From NCBI GenBank assembly GCA_947451925.1, contig CANGAW010000030.1, positions 1-36,619 of the forward strand: a DNA stretch of 36,619 nt, given 5' to 3'. The DNA is from Burkholderiales bacterium. Lineage in GTDB: Bacteria > Pseudomonadota > Gammaproteobacteria > Burkholderiales > Burkholderiaceae_D. Each line of letters opens with the position of its first letter. The first letter of the stretch is position 1. The position numbers were made by a program, and so were the translations under genes. Below are positions 1 to 9,025 of the stretch, one piece after another. The notes under the pieces were generated by a model that saw only the letters and a list, made by a program, of their open reading frames with translations, had not been told where the DNA came from and ran no database searches.

Positions 1-1874
1 ACGCAGAGTGGCAGCAAGTTGTTGAGGCCTGCTGCCAGTGTCAGCATTTCCTTGTCGTGGGCGATGGCCACCAGTTGCGCTACTTGGTGCTTCAGCAGTG
101 CCGTGCAGCGGGCCGCTGTGATGTCGCTCAGACCCTGTCCCTGATACGGATCGTATCCTTCGGGCCAGTTCTTGACCCAGGCGTCGAGCTGGGCGAACGC
201 CCCGGCAATGCTGAGGTTTTTTTGTGCGGCGCTTGCCACCTGACCCGTCCCTGCCAGGGTTTGCCACAGCGCAGGGACGTCGCCGACATACTGCATCAGT
301 TGCTGCACAATCGGGCTGCAGACGCCGGCGTTTTCCAGTGCCTGACGAATGACGGTGTTGGCATCGACCGTCTGCTGCGCAGTGAAGGAAAACAAGTTTT
401 GTAAGCTTGTCTGCAGGTTCGGCGCCAGGGTTTCAATCGCAAGCTCAGGCTTCAATAGGCCTCGATGGCGTAACAAGTCACCCATCAGCGGGACGACAGG
501 ATTTTGCTTGCCATCCGCCTCGCCACCATGACTAAGCAGTAATTCAAGCAGCGCCAGATTGCCCACCTTAATGGCGATCTGGGTCGCATTTTTTTTGCCC
601 TGACAAAAATTGACTTCTGCGCCATTGTTCAACAGCAGTCTGACGATGTCGACATGCTTTCTGTCGGTAGCAATCAACAGCGCCGTGTCGCCATGTTCAC
701 CCATCTGATCCGGATCGGCGCCCTGCTCCAGCAAGACTTGAACAATGGCTGTGTGCCCTTCTTGCACCGCAAAGAGTAAGGCATGCCAATCTTCTACGTC
801 CGTCTGATTGACGTCGATACCGGCGTTGAGCAGCCGCTTAACGAGTTTGTCATGGCCATTTGTGGCGGCGAGCATCAACGCGTTTTTGCCTTCTTCATCA
901 GCAGCATGCAGATTGGCACCCTTGCCCAGCAAAATATGCACAGCCGCATCATGTCCATTTGTGGCGGCATGCAGCAATGCAGTCTGCCCTTCCTCGTCCG
1001 TCGCCTCAATCTTGGCACCGGCGTTGAGCAGTAGATTGACGACTTCAGCCTGACCATGGGCTGCGGCCAGCATCAGTGGCGTTTGATTATCCAAAGAAAT
1101 AACATGCAGACTGGCCCCCTTGCTGAGCAAGGCTGCAACGATGGCGGCATTTCCTCCGCGCGCAGCAAGAAACAAGGCAGTCCAAGCTGCAAAGTCCTTG
1201 GCATCAATCGCCACGCCGGCGGTGAGCAATAGATTGACCACATCAGCGTGACCACTGGCTGCGGCGAGCATCAATGGCGTTCTGCCATAAGCGCCAACAA
1301 AATGCGGACTGGCTCCCTTGCTGAGCAAGGTTTCAACGATGGCGAGATGGCCGGCTTCAATCGCCACCATCAGTAGTGTTGAGCCATTCTCGTCAACGGC
1401 ATTCAAATCAAACTGCTCGCTGGCCAGAATCTGTTTCAACAAGGTCAGATCAGCGGCCAGAATGGCTTGGTTCAATTGCTGGCGCACGGTCGGCATGGCC
1501 ATTCCCGCCGTTGACTGTACTTCGTCGCGTGACACCAGCTGCATGTTGGCGACTTCCTCGGGCTCTGCTTCGATGCGGCTTTTTTTGGCGGGATTCATCT
1601 GCTCCAGCTCACCTGGCTCTTCCTCGCGCTGACGTTTCGCAGCCTGCGTATCGGTAGAGTCGGATTCTGCGTCGGATTGCGTATCAGCCTGGCTATCGTC
1701 GTCGGTGTCGAGATCGATTTCAGGATGCAGCCGCTGCGGACTGCGTGCCCGCATCTGCGGTGCAGGATCGGGCTCAGGCTCAGGAGCTGCAACAGGATTG
1801 TTGCGCTGTTGATCGTACCAGCGCTGAATATCAGGATTGGACGATGAAGTATTGGCGTTCAGATCGGGGCGCAT
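1..1874 (-). CDS. Ankyrin-repeat protein, candidate type III effector (3' end outside window)
   Basis: I read this frame directly on the minus strand: it opens with ATG at 1874 and runs without a stop for 624 codons to the window edge, so the C-terminus is missing. Residues 1-130 are polar and Pro/Ser/Asp-rich (PEPEPDPAP at 31-39, an acidic run near 52-75). They contain a basic pair KR at 80-81 and AKKSR at 96-100, which resembles a nuclear localisation signal. About nine or ten ankyrin repeats of roughly 33 residues follow (about 131-430), with the usual TPLMLAA..GH..VV.LLL pattern. The rest, to residue 624, matches nothing I know. There is no signal peptide or membrane segment. Ankyrin repeats bind proteins, and in bacteria they are common in proteins delivered into eukaryotic cells. 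An hrp-box-like site lies upstream. The repeat assignment is firm; the effector role is inference. Confidence 0.85.
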   Translation of the reverse strand, partial: MRPDLNANTSSSNPDIQRWYDQQRNNPVAAPEPEPDPAPQMRARSPQRLHPEIDLDTDDDSQADTQSDAESDSTDTQAAKRQREEEPGELEQMNPAKKSRIEAEPEEVANMQLVSRDEVQSTAGMAMPTVRQQLNQAILAADLTLLKQILASEQFDLNAVDENGSTLLMVAIEAGHLAIVETLLSKGASPHFVGAYGRTPLMLAAASGHADVVNLLLTAGVAIDAKDFAAWTALFLAARGGNAAIVAALLSKGASLHVISLDNQTPLMLAAAHGQAEVVNLLLNAGAKIEATDEEGQTALLHAATNGHDAAVHILLGKGANLHAADEEGKNALMLAATNGHDKLVKRLLNAGIDVNQTDVEDWHALLFAVQEGHTAIVQVLLEQGADPDQMGEHGDTALLIATDRKHVDIVRLLLNNGAEVNFCQGKKNATQIAIKVGNLALLELLLSHGGEADGKQNPVVPLMGDLLRHRGLLKPELAIETLAPNLQTSLQNLFSFTAQQTVDANTVIRQALENAGVCSPIVQQLMQYVGDVPALWQTLAGTGQVASAAQKNLSIAGAFAQLDAWVKNWPEGYDPYQGQGLSDITAARCTALLKHQVAQLVAIAHDKEMLTLAAGLNNLLPLC

Positions 1875-1927
1875 GGTTTGCAGATTCCTTAGAGTGAATT
1901 GACCGGCTGTTGCCGGAAAAGCCTGCT

Positions 1928-1955
1928 TAGGTAACTGCAAACTTCAGACAGTTCG
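1928..1955 (-). promoter_or_regulatory. HrpL/ECF-type promoter-like box for the ankyrin gene
   Basis: On the minus strand the site reads CGAACT, 15 bases, TTACCTA, ending 53 bases before the ATG at 1874. It has one mismatch to GGAAC in the -35-like part and matches the ..AC..A pattern in the -10-like part. The ACCTA end and the 15-base spacing are identical to the boxes at 24219-24246 and 15771-15798. This is the weakest of the N15 sites. Confidence 0.5.
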
Positions 1956-1974
1956 CATTAACAATCCTGCTCAC

Positions 1975-2003
1975 AAAAAAACATCGACGCCGCAGCGTCG
2001 ATG
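1975..2003 (-). terminator. Rho-independent terminator of the xseB-ispA-dxs operon
   Basis: On the minus strand, 27 bases after the dxs stop, a 9-bp perfect stem (CATCGACGC/GCGTCGATG, loop CGCAG or its complement) is followed at once by seven T. It separates dxs from the ankyrin gene transcribed in the same direction. Confidence 0.9.
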
Positions 2004-2029
2004 CTTATTCCGCTTACACCCGATTGGTT

Positions 2030-3895
2030 TTACTGGTTGTTGACAACGAGTCTGGGCTCGCCCAGGCTCAGGCGCTGTCTGACTGACCTTGTAATGCCTT
2101 CGGCGTCGAGCCCGCACTGGGCCAGCAATTGCTGCACATCGCCGTGATCAATAAATTTGTCCGGCAAGCCCAGTTGCAGCAGCGGCCGCACGATGCCAGC
2201 TGCGGCCAGTGCTTCAGCCACGGCTGAACCGGCGCCACCCATGATCGCACCTTCTTCAATGGTGACGATCAGTTCATGGCTGGCGGCTAATTGCGCCACC
2301 AGTTGCGCATCAAGCGGCTTAATGAAGCGCATGTTGGCTACCGTGGCATTCAAGGCTTCAGCGGCTTTCAGCGCCGGTGCCAGCATGGTGCCAAAGGCGA
2401 GAATGGCGACCCGGCTGCCCTGACGACTCATGACGCCCTTGCCCATTGCTATTGGCGACAGCGCAGGATCAATGACCGCACCCGTGCCGGCACCACGCGG
2501 ATAACGCACCGCTGCCGGACCGGGATATTGATAGGCCGTGGTCAGCATTTGCCGACATTCATTTTCATCGCTGGCGGCCATCACCACCATATTGGGAATG
2601 CAACGCAGGAACGCCATGTCGTAATTGCCGGCGTGAGTGGCCCCATCAGCACCGACTAATCCGGCGCGGTCGAGCGCAAAGGTGACATCCAGATTTTGCA
2701 AGGCCACGTCATGAATCAGCTGATCATAAGCGCGCTGCAAAAAGGTGGAGTAAATCGCCACTACCGGTTTCATGCCTTCGCAAGCCATGCCGGCGGCGAA
2801 GGTCACCGCATGCTGCTCAGCGATGCCGACGTCGTAATAACGGCCGGGGAATTGTTGTTCGAACCTGACCATGCCCGAGCCTTCGCGCATGGCCGGCGTA
2901 ATAGCAACCAGTTTGTCGTCGGCTGCAGCCATGTCACAGAGCCAGTTGCCAAAGACCTGGGTGTAGGTCATTTTGCTGACGGTGGGCTTGATGCCTTCGC
3001 TGGGGTTGAATTTGCCCGGGCCGTGATACAGCACCGGGTCGGCTTCAGCCAGCTTGTAGCCCTGACCTTTTTTGGTCACCACATGCAGAAACTGCGGCCC
3101 CTTCAGGTGCTTGAGATTTTGCAGGGTCGGAATCAGGGATTCCAGATCATGGCCGTCAATCGGGCCGATGTAGTTGAAGCCAAATTCTTCAAACAAGGTT
3201 GCTGGTACTAACATGCCCTTGGCATGTTCTTCGAATTTTTTTGCCAGCTCGCGCATGGACGGCGGCAATACCGATTTGCCGACATTTTTTGCCGCGGCAT
3301 AAAATTTGCCCGACATCAGACGCGCAAGATAACGGTTCAGCGCACCGACCGGTGGCGAGATCGACATGTCGTTGTCGTTCAGGACCACCAGCAAATTAAT
3401 ATCATCGTACACACCGCCATTGTTCAGGGCTTCAAAGGCCATGCCGGCTGTCATGGCACCGTCGCCGATGACGGCGACAGCATGACGGCTTTCGCCTTTG
3501 GTGCGCGCAGCCAGCGCCATGCCGAGCGCTGCTGAAATGGAAGTCGACGAATGCGCGGTGCCAAAGGTGTCGTAGACACTTTCGTCGCGCCGCGGAAAAC
3601 CGGACAGCCCGCCATACTGGCGCAAGCTAGCCATGCGGTCGCGCCGGCCAGTTAAAATTTTATGCGGATAGGTCTGATGACCCACATCCCAGACGATACG
3701 ATCTTCCGGTGTATTAAAGACGTAATGCAGCGCGATGGTCAGCTCGACCGTGCCCAGATTGGAGGACAAATGCCCGCCCGTCTGCGATACGGAATCCAGC
3801 AAATAGGTGCGCAGCTCAATGGCCAGTTGATGCAGCTCGGGCCGTGTCAAATTGCGCAGTGCTGCCGGATCATTAATTTGTTGAAGTAATTTCAT
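2030..3895 (-). CDS. dxs: 1-deoxy-D-xylulose-5-phosphate synthase
   Basis: This enzyme joins pyruvate and glyceraldehyde 3-phosphate using thiamine diphosphate and commits carbon to the MEP isoprenoid pathway. The 621-residue protein has the usual family length. Visible motifs include [17 protein letters not shown] near the N-terminus, the thiamine-diphosphate/Mg site [16 protein letters not shown], and the transketolase-type [17 protein letters not shown] with its catalytic glutamate. I chose ATG 3895 (MKLLQQIND) because that is the family N-terminus; an upstream TTG at 3925 would overlap ispA. It lies 10 bases after ispA and is the last gene of xseB-ispA-dxs. Dxs needs thiamine diphosphate, which the thi operon in this window helps make. 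Confidence 0.98.
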   Translation of the reverse strand: MKLLQQINDPAALRNLTRPELHQLAIELRTYLLDSVSQTGGHLSSNLGTVELTIALHYVFNTPEDRIVWDVGHQTYPHKILTGRRDRMASLRQYGGLSGFPRRDESVYDTFGTAHSSTSISAALGMALAARTKGESRHAVAVIGDGAMTAGMAFEALNNGGVYDDINLLVVLNDNDMSISPPVGALNRYLARLMSGKFYAAAKNVGKSVLPPSMRELAKKFEEHAKGMLVPATLFEEFGFNYIGPIDGHDLESLIPTLQNLKHLKGPQFLHVVTKKGQGYKLAEADPVLYHGPGKFNPSEGIKPTVSKMTYTQVFGNWLCDMAAADDKLVAITPAMREGSGMVRFEQQFPGRYYDVGIAEQHAVTFAAGMACEGMKPVVAIYSTFLQRAYDQLIHDVALQNLDVTFALDRAGLVGADGATHAGNYDMAFLRCIPNMVVMAASDENECRQMLTTAYQYPGPAAVRYPRGAGTGAVIDPALSPIAMGKGVMSRQGSRVAILAFGTMLAPALKAAEALNATVANMRFIKPLDAQLVAQLAASHELIVTIEEGAIMGGAGSAVAEALAAAGIVRPLLQLGLPDKFIDHGDVQQLLAQCGLDAEGITRSVRQRLSLGEPRLVVNNQ

Positions 3896-3905
3896 GGTGG
3901 GTATT

Positions 3906-4793
3906 TTACGTCCTGCGCTGGACAATCAGATCAGCCAGCTCTCGCAACCGCTCGGCACCGTCGCCAAAAGGCAGCAGCGCACGGTGGGCATCGAGGCGTA
4001 ATTTTTCAGCCAGTACCTGCGACGCTTCCAGCCCCAGATGCGAGACATAGGTGGGCTTGTTGTTGGCTGCGTCTTTACCGGCGGTCTTGCCCAGAGTTGC
4101 CGAATCGGCAGTGGCATCCAGTATGTCGTCGACCACCTGAAACGCCAGCCCGACTGCGGCCGAGTAAGCCTGCAAGGCAGCGACTTCGGCGGCCAGCAGG
4201 GTTTTGCCGGACAAGGCGCCCAGCATGACGGCCGCTTCCAGTAGCGCGCCGGTTTTCAGTTTATGCATCTGCTCCAGTTCGGCCAGTGACAAGGCCTGAC
4301 CGACCGCCGCCAGATCAATCGCCTGCCCGCCGCACATGCCACGCGAGCCGGAAGCCAGCGCCAGTGTCGACAACATGGCCACTTTGCGCGCCGGCTCGGC
4401 ATTACCCTGGGTCAGAATGGTAAAGGCCTGCGCCTGCAGTGCGTCGCCCACCAGCAGCGCGGTAGCTTCGTCAAATTGCTTATGTACAGTCGGCTTGCCG
4501 CGACGTAGTGCGTCGTCGTCCATGCAGGGCATGTCGTCATGGACCAGTGAGTAAGCGTGAATCATTTCAACAGCAGCGGCCGCACGCGCCATGCTCTGCG
4601 CATCGGCATCGAATAATTCACCGGCGGCATACACCAGGAGCGGTCGCACACGCTTGCCGCCGTCAAGGACGGCGTAATGCATGGCCTGATGCAAACGCGC
4701 CGGCGGCTCAGACGCTGGCGGCAAAAATGTCAGCAGCGTGGCTTCCATCTCGGCTTGCACGGCTTGCCGCCATTGCGCAAAGTCGCGCCGCAT
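3906..4793 (-). CDS. ispA: Farnesyl diphosphate synthase (polyprenyl synthetase)
   Basis: This prenyltransferase condenses isopentenyl diphosphate with allylic diphosphates to give farnesyl diphosphate. The 295-residue protein has the first aspartate-rich motif DDMPCMD, the second motif DDILD, and the conserved GGKRVRPLL near the N-terminus. The start ATG at 4793 overlaps the xseB stop (TGATG), so translation is probably coupled. A longer in-frame reading upstream would run antisense-like through xseB and has no family support. Its place between xseB and dxs is the common arrangement in proteobacteria. Confidence 0.97.
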   Translation of the reverse strand: MRRDFAQWRQAVQAEMEATLLTFLPPASEPPARLHQAMHYAVLDGGKRVRPLLVYAAGELFDADAQSMARAAAAVEMIHAYSLVHDDMPCMDDDALRRGKPTVHKQFDEATALLVGDALQAQAFTILTQGNAEPARKVAMLSTLALASGSRGMCGGQAIDLAAVGQALSLAELEQMHKLKTGALLEAAVMLGALSGKTLLAAEVAALQAYSAAVGLAFQVVDDILDATADSATLGKTAGKDAANNKPTYVSHLGLEASQVLAEKLRLDAHRALLPFGDGAERLRELADLIVQRRT

Positions 4794-5041
4794 CAGGCGT
4801 CCTCCGCACCATCGAGTTCGAAGGGCTTCAACATGTCGCCCTCGAGGATTTTGACCTGCCGCTCGACTTTTTCCAGCTGGGCTGCGCATTGTTTAACCAG
4901 TTCGGAGCCGCGCTGATAAGCCGCCACCGAGGCTTCCAGCGGCAATTCGCCGGCCTCCATGCGGGCGACGAGTTGTTCAAGCTCTTGCATCGCTTCTTCG
5001 AAGGAGACAGCAGGCTGGGTCGTGTCCGGTTTTTTCGGCAT
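4793..5041 (-). CDS. xseB: Exodeoxyribonuclease VII small subunit
   Basis: This 82-residue acidic helical protein is the small subunit of exonuclease VII, which degrades single-stranded DNA together with XseA. The family signature is visible as FEEAMQELEQLVARMEAGEL followed by LEASVAAYQRG and LVKQCAAQLEKVERQV. It is first in an operon with ispA and dxs, and its stop overlaps the ispA start by one base. No strong Shine-Dalgarno sequence is seen before ATG 5041. xseA is not in this window. Confidence 0.96.
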   Translation of the reverse strand: MPKKPDTTQPAVSFEEAMQELEQLVARMEAGELPLEASVAAYQRGSELVKQCAAQLEKVERQVKILEGDMLKPFELDGAEDA

Positions 5042-5138
5042 AGTGGTCAGATATAAAGAAGACCGGCTATTTTAGTGCAAACCGCTGACAATACCGCCAT
5101 CGTCGGGTGGATTGTTTGCGAATTGAAAATGATCGGAC

Positions 5139-5166
5139 TGGACACTAAAAAAGGGTCGGGTATAAT
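5139..5166 (+). promoter_or_regulatory. Sigma70-type promoter for the Rieske oxygenase operon
   Basis: A -35-like TGGACA (5139-5144) lies 16 bases upstream of a perfect -10 TATAAT (5161-5166). It faces the Rieske gene at 5262 and lies in the divergent gap between xseB and that gene. The predicted leader is about 90 bases. Confidence 0.7.
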
Positions 5167-5261
5167 TCGCGACCTTTCCAAAAATTCCTCTTCGTTATTG
5201 AATCAAGGTTTTTGCGGATTCTTTCTCTCTTAGGTTGGTGCAAATTAATTTGGGGGTGGAG

Positions 5262-6362
5262 ATGTCCGATCTGGCCAGTCTCTCTAGACTAGCGCGATCC
5301 AACGCGCAGCTTCCAGTCAGCGTTTATTTCGATGACGCGTTATTGAAGCAAGAAGTTCAACAGCTATTCAAGCAGGGCCCGCAATACGCAGGCCATGAAC
5401 TCATGGTGCCCAATGTGGGCGACTATGCAGCGCTCGCATGGGAAAACGAAGGCCGCATTCTGGTACGCAATCCGCAAGGCGTGGAGTTGCTGTCCAACGT
5501 CTGCCGCCATCGTCAGGCCAAAATGCTGTCCGGTCGCGGACACGCCAACAATATCGTCTGCCCCCTGCATCGCTGGACCTACGACCTCAAGGGTGAGCTG
5601 ATAGGCGCGCCGCATTTTGGCGAAACCCCTTGCCTGAATTTGTCGCAAACCAAACTCAATCGCTGGAATGGTTTGCTATTTGAAAACAATGGCGTCGATG
5701 TCGCTGCGATGCTGAAAAATCTGACTGTCACCAAAGACATTGATTTTTCCGGCTACCTGCTCGACCACGTCGAAGTGCATGACTGCGACTACAACTGGAA
5801 ATCCTTCATCGAGGTCTACCTCGAGGATTATCACGTTGAGCCCTTCCATCCCGGGCTGGGCAGCTTCGTTGCCTGCGACGATCTGCGCTGGGAATTCGGC
5901 CAGGGTTATAGCGTGCAGACCGTTGGCGTCAATCAGGCATTGCAAAAGTCCGGCTCGCCGGTGTATCGCAAATGGCAGGAAGAAGTGCTGCGTTTCCGTC
6001 AGGGCGAAACACCGCCCTATGGCGCGATCTGGCTCACGCTCTATCCCAACATCATGATTGAGTGGTATCCGCATGTGCTGGTGGTGTCCACCCTGTGGCC
6101 CAAGGGCACGCAAAAAACCCAGAACGTGGTCGAGTTTTACTACCCTGAAGAAATCGTGCTCTTCGAGCGCGAATTCATCGCCGCCGAGCGCGCCGCCTAC
6201 ATGGAAACCTGTGTCGAGGATGATGAAATCGCGCTGCGTATGGACGCCGGCCGTCGCATCCTGCTCGACCGCGGCGTCAATGAAGTCGGCCCTTACCAGT
6301 CGCCGATGGAAGACGGCATGCAGCATTTCCATGAGTGGTATCGCAGCCAGATAGCGCTGTAA
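5262..6362 (+). CDS. Rieske (2Fe-2S) aromatic-ring-hydroxylating oxygenase, alpha subunit family
   Basis: This 366-residue protein has a Rieske iron-sulfur site with Cys81, His83, Cys100 and His103 (CRH...CPLH), then a catalytic domain. The catalytic domain carries the mononuclear iron signature EDYHVEPFHP, with His191 and His196 as likely iron ligands. Such enzymes use electrons from a reductase to hydroxylate or demethylate small substrates; the substrate cannot be read from the sequence. ATG 5262 follows a G-rich ribosome site (GGGGGTGGAG); a TTG 27 bases upstream is less likely. The EamA transporter gene follows after 6 bases, so the two probably form an operon. No partner reductase gene is present. 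Confidence 0.92.
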   Translation: MSDLASLSRLARSNAQLPVSVYFDDALLKQEVQQLFKQGPQYAGHELMVPNVGDYAALAWENEGRILVRNPQGVELLSNVCRHRQAKMLSGRGHANNIVCPLHRWTYDLKGELIGAPHFGETPCLNLSQTKLNRWNGLLFENNGVDVAAMLKNLTVTKDIDFSGYLLDHVEVHDCDYNWKSFIEVYLEDYHVEPFHPGLGSFVACDDLRWEFGQGYSVQTVGVNQALQKSGSPVYRKWQEEVLRFRQGETPPYGAIWLTLYPNIMIEWYPHVLVVSTLWPKGTQKTQNVVEFYYPEEIVLFEREFIAAERAAYMETCVEDDEIALRMDAGRRILLDRGVNEVGPYQSPMEDGMQHFHEWYRSQIAL

Positions 6363-6368
6363 GCCGTA

Positions 6369-7256
6369 ATGCAATCTTTATGGATGCTGTTTGCCAGCTT
6401 CGTCTTCGCCATCATGGGCGTGTGCGTCAAGCTGGCATCCATCACCTGCTCCACGTCTGAAATCGTCATGTGCCGCGGTGTGGTCGGCATGTCGCTGATT
6501 TTTGCGCTGACCAAACTGCAAGGCGGCAGCCTGAAAACTACCTTGCCCTGGCATCATGCGTGGCGTGGCCTGGTTGGCGTGACCGCCTTGTGGCTCTGGT
6601 TTTTTGCCATCGGCCAGTTGCCGCTGGCCGCAGCCATGACGCTCAACTACATGGCGCCGATCTGGATCGCCGCCATCATGTTTACCGTGGGCTGGTGGCA
6701 GGGTCAGCGGCGCTTCGCCTGGGGACTGGCCGGGGCTATTGGCACCAGCTTCATCGGCGTGGCGCTGCTGCTCAAACCCACCATCCATGCCGAACAATGG
6801 CTGGGTGGTGTAACGGCACTGATCTCCGGCTTTCTTTCTGCACTCGCTTATATTCAAGTCAAAAAACTGGGCCAGCTCGGTGAGCCGGAATACCGGGTGG
6901 TGTTTTATTTTTCTGCCAGCGGCGTGTTGGCGGGACTACTCAGCGGTGTCGTCGACAGCCTGCTGCAAACCGGCCATGCGCAGGTTTTGCATAGCCTGAC
7001 CCTGCATGAGCTTGGCCTCTTGCTGGCCATTGGCCTGACCGCCACCATGGCGCAAGTGGCCATGACCCGTGCTTACCGTTTGGGTGCCATGCTCGTCACC
7101 GCCAACCTGCAATACACCGGTATTGTGTTCTCCAGCATCTGGGGCATCCTGATCTGGGGCGATCATTTATCCTTGTCTGGCTGGCTGGGCATTGCCATCA
7201 TTTTAGGCAGCGGCGTAGCGGCCACTTATTATCATGTGCGAGCCAGCAGCAAATAA
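6369..7256 (+). CDS. EamA/DMT-family transporter
   Basis: This 295-residue, highly hydrophobic protein has about ten predicted membrane segments arranged as two EamA-like halves. The first half includes MQSLWMLFASFVFAIMGV and LPLAAAMTLNYMAPIW, and the second includes YTGIVFSSIWGILIWGD. Members of the drug/metabolite transporter superfamily export small metabolites through the inner membrane; the substrate is unknown. It starts 6 bases after the Rieske gene and ends 18 bases before the sulfurtransferase gene, which suggests one transcript. Confidence 0.9.
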   Translation: MQSLWMLFASFVFAIMGVCVKLASITCSTSEIVMCRGVVGMSLIFALTKLQGGSLKTTLPWHHAWRGLVGVTALWLWFFAIGQLPLAAAMTLNYMAPIWIAAIMFTVGWWQGQRRFAWGLAGAIGTSFIGVALLLKPTIHAEQWLGGVTALISGFLSALAYIQVKKLGQLGEPEYRVVFYFSASGVLAGLLSGVVDSLLQTGHAQVLHSLTLHELGLLLAIGLTATMAQVAMTRAYRLGAMLVTANLQYTGIVFSSIWGILIWGDHLSLSGWLGIAIILGSGVAATYYHVRASSK

Positions 7257-7274
7257 CACATCCTGGAGACTCTG

Positions 7275-8135
7275 ATGCCTTTCACCACCCTGATTTCAGC
7301 CGCCGAACTGCGCCAGCATCTGAACGACCCGACTTTTTTGATCTTCGATTGCCGTGGTGACTTAAGCGACCCCAAAGCCGGTGCTGCTGCCTTTGCCAGC
7401 GGCCACATTGCGGGGGCGCAGTATGCCAACCTCGACATGGATCTGTCCGACAAAACAGCCGGCCCCAACGGTGAATTTCGCGGTCGCCATCCACTGCCCA
7501 CAGCGGCACAATTCATTGAAACCTTACGCCGCTGGGGCGTGCAGCCGGATTCGCAAGTGGTGGTCTATGACGCGCATGGCGGCATGTTTGCGTCACGGCT
7601 ATGGTGGATGCTGCGCTGGATTGGACATGCACAGGTGGCGCTGCTTGATGGCGGCCTGCCTGCGTGGCTGGCAGAAGGCGGCACAATAACGACGACCACC
7701 GTATCCCGGCCACACGGCAGCATCAGCCTGAAGCCATCACTGACCCCTGTGGTGTCGGTGGATGAGGTGGTAGCCAACCTCGGTAGCGCCAAGCGCCTGG
7801 TGATTGATGCCCGTGCGGCAGACCGCTTTCGCGGCGAAAACGAAACCATCGATCCGGTAGCTGGCCATATTCCGGGCGCTAAAAATCGCTTCTTCAAAGA
7901 TAATTTGCAGGCCAGCGGGCTGTATAAGCCGGCAGAACAATTGCGGCAAGAATTTCAAGCCCTGATTGACAGCCCAGAAGCCACCATCATGCAATGCGGC
8001 TCGGGTGCCTCAGCCTGCCAGAATTTGCTGGCGATGGAAATCGCCGGACTGTCCGGTGCGGCTTTGTATCCGGGTTCATGGAGTGAATGGTCGGCTGACC
8101 CAGACCGGCCAGTGGCGACGGGCAGTGAGCGTTAA
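7275..8135 (+). CDS. Tandem-rhodanese sulfurtransferase (SseA-like)
   Basis: This 286-residue protein has two rhodanese domains. The N-terminal one is inactive-type (LIFDCRGDL, SGHIAGAQY, YDAHGGMFASRLWWML). The C-terminal one has VIDARAADRFRGE, GHIPGAKNR and the active-site loop beginning with Cys241 in CGSGASAC, close to the CGSGVTAC loop of 3-mercaptopyruvate sulfurtransferases. It likely transfers sulfur from a thiol donor to cyanide or another acceptor in the cytoplasm. CTGGAG before the ATG supports the start. A terminator overlaps its 3' end, and the ZIP gene converges on it. Confidence 0.93.
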   Translation: MPFTTLISAAELRQHLNDPTFLIFDCRGDLSDPKAGAAAFASGHIAGAQYANLDMDLSDKTAGPNGEFRGRHPLPTAAQFIETLRRWGVQPDSQVVVYDAHGGMFASRLWWMLRWIGHAQVALLDGGLPAWLAEGGTITTTTVSRPHGSISLKPSLTPVVSVDEVVANLGSAKRLVIDARAADRFRGENETIDPVAGHIPGAKNRFFKDNLQASGLYKPAEQLRQEFQALIDSPEATIMQCGSGASACQNLLAMEIAGLSGAALYPGSWSEWSADPDRPVATGSER

Positions 8136-8150
8136 GACTGCCGGTTTTTT
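8121..8150 (+). terminator. Terminator of the Rieske-EamA-sulfurtransferase operon
   Basis: GGCAGT (8121-8126) pairs with ACTGCC (8137-8142) and is followed after GG by six T. The sulfurtransferase stop codon is in the loop. The T run also overlaps the end of the convergent ZIP gene. Confidence 0.7.
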
Positions 8151-8952
8151 AATGCAGATGGGCGTGCTGCGTCAGCAGCACGACTAAGCCCACACCAAAG
8201 GCGATCAAAATAAATTGCGGCACAGATTCGCGCAGCGTTGCGCGTCTTTGCATTTGCGGCATCAGGTCACTGACGGCAATGTAAATAAAACCGGACGAAG
8301 CCAGCACCAGCACATAGGGAATCGCTTCCATGCCGCTACCCAGTGTGTAATAGCCAACCAGACCACCAACGACTGCCATCAGGCTGCAGATCAGGTTGAA
8401 AATATAGGCGCGCAGTTTGCTGAAACCGGCATTGAGCAAAACAATGAAGTCACCAATTTCTTGCGGGATTTCATGGGCAATGATGGCCAAGGCGGTAATC
8501 AGACCCAGCTTGGGGTCAGCCAGAAAAGCCGCAGCGATCAGGATGCCGTCGGTAAAATTATGCAGGCCGTCACCAACCAGAATCATCCAGCCGGCATGAC
8601 CGGCTTCATGCGCATCATGACCGTGCGCATGACCGTGGCCATCGCCCTCGTAATGATGCGAGTGACGCAAAATCGCAAATTTCTCCAGCAGGAAAAAGCC
8701 GAGCAAACCGGCCAGCAAGGTAGCGAACAGCGCGTGAATATTGGCGCCTGATTCAAAGGCTTCGGGCAAGGCATGCAGCAGCGAGGTCGACAGCATGATG
8801 CCGACGGACAAGCTGACCATGCGCTCGACCATTTTCGACAGCAGGCTGTAGGAAAAAAAGGCGGCGGCAGAAATACTGATCAGGCCGGCCACGGTGGTGG
8901 CCAGCAAAATGGATGACAACGTTGAATTAATTTTTAGCCCCGGATAGTGCAA
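8149..8952 (-). CDS. ZIP-family metal transporter
   Basis: This inner-membrane protein of about 267 residues has roughly eight hydrophobic segments, a cytoplasmic His-rich loop (HGHAHGHDAHEAGH), and the ZIP signature helices VGDGLHNFTDG and IIAHEIPQEIGDF, which supply the metal-binding His, Asn and Glu residues. Such proteins import zinc or other divalent metals. No ATG start exists: the reading frame is closed by TAA just upstream, so translation would begin at TTG 8952 or at a nearby internal TTG. The 5' end is therefore uncertain. It converges on the sulfurtransferase gene with 13 bases between the stops. Confidence 0.88.
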   Translation of the reverse strand: MHYPGLKINSTLSSILLATTVAGLISISAAAFFSYSLLSKMVERMVSLSVGIMLSTSLLHALPEAFESGANIHALFATLLAGLLGFFLLEKFAILRHSHHYEGDGHGHAHGHDAHEAGHAGWMILVGDGLHNFTDGILIAAAFLADPKLGLITALAIIAHEIPQEIGDFIVLLNAGFSKLRAYIFNLICSLMAVVGGLVGYYTLGSGMEAIPYVLVLASSGFIYIAVSDLMPQMQRRATLRESVPQFILIAFGVGLVVLLTQHAHLH

Positions 8953-9025
8953 AAAGCAACGCGATTAGACCATAGGGCAGTACTTTGGGCAATTCGGCAA
9001 ATGGCGTAGGTGCTTTGTAATGCTG

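Noticed and set aside
783..1053. Short plus-strand frames with repeats
   Set aside because: They mirror the ankyrin repeats of the minus-strand gene; the repetition is inherited from it.
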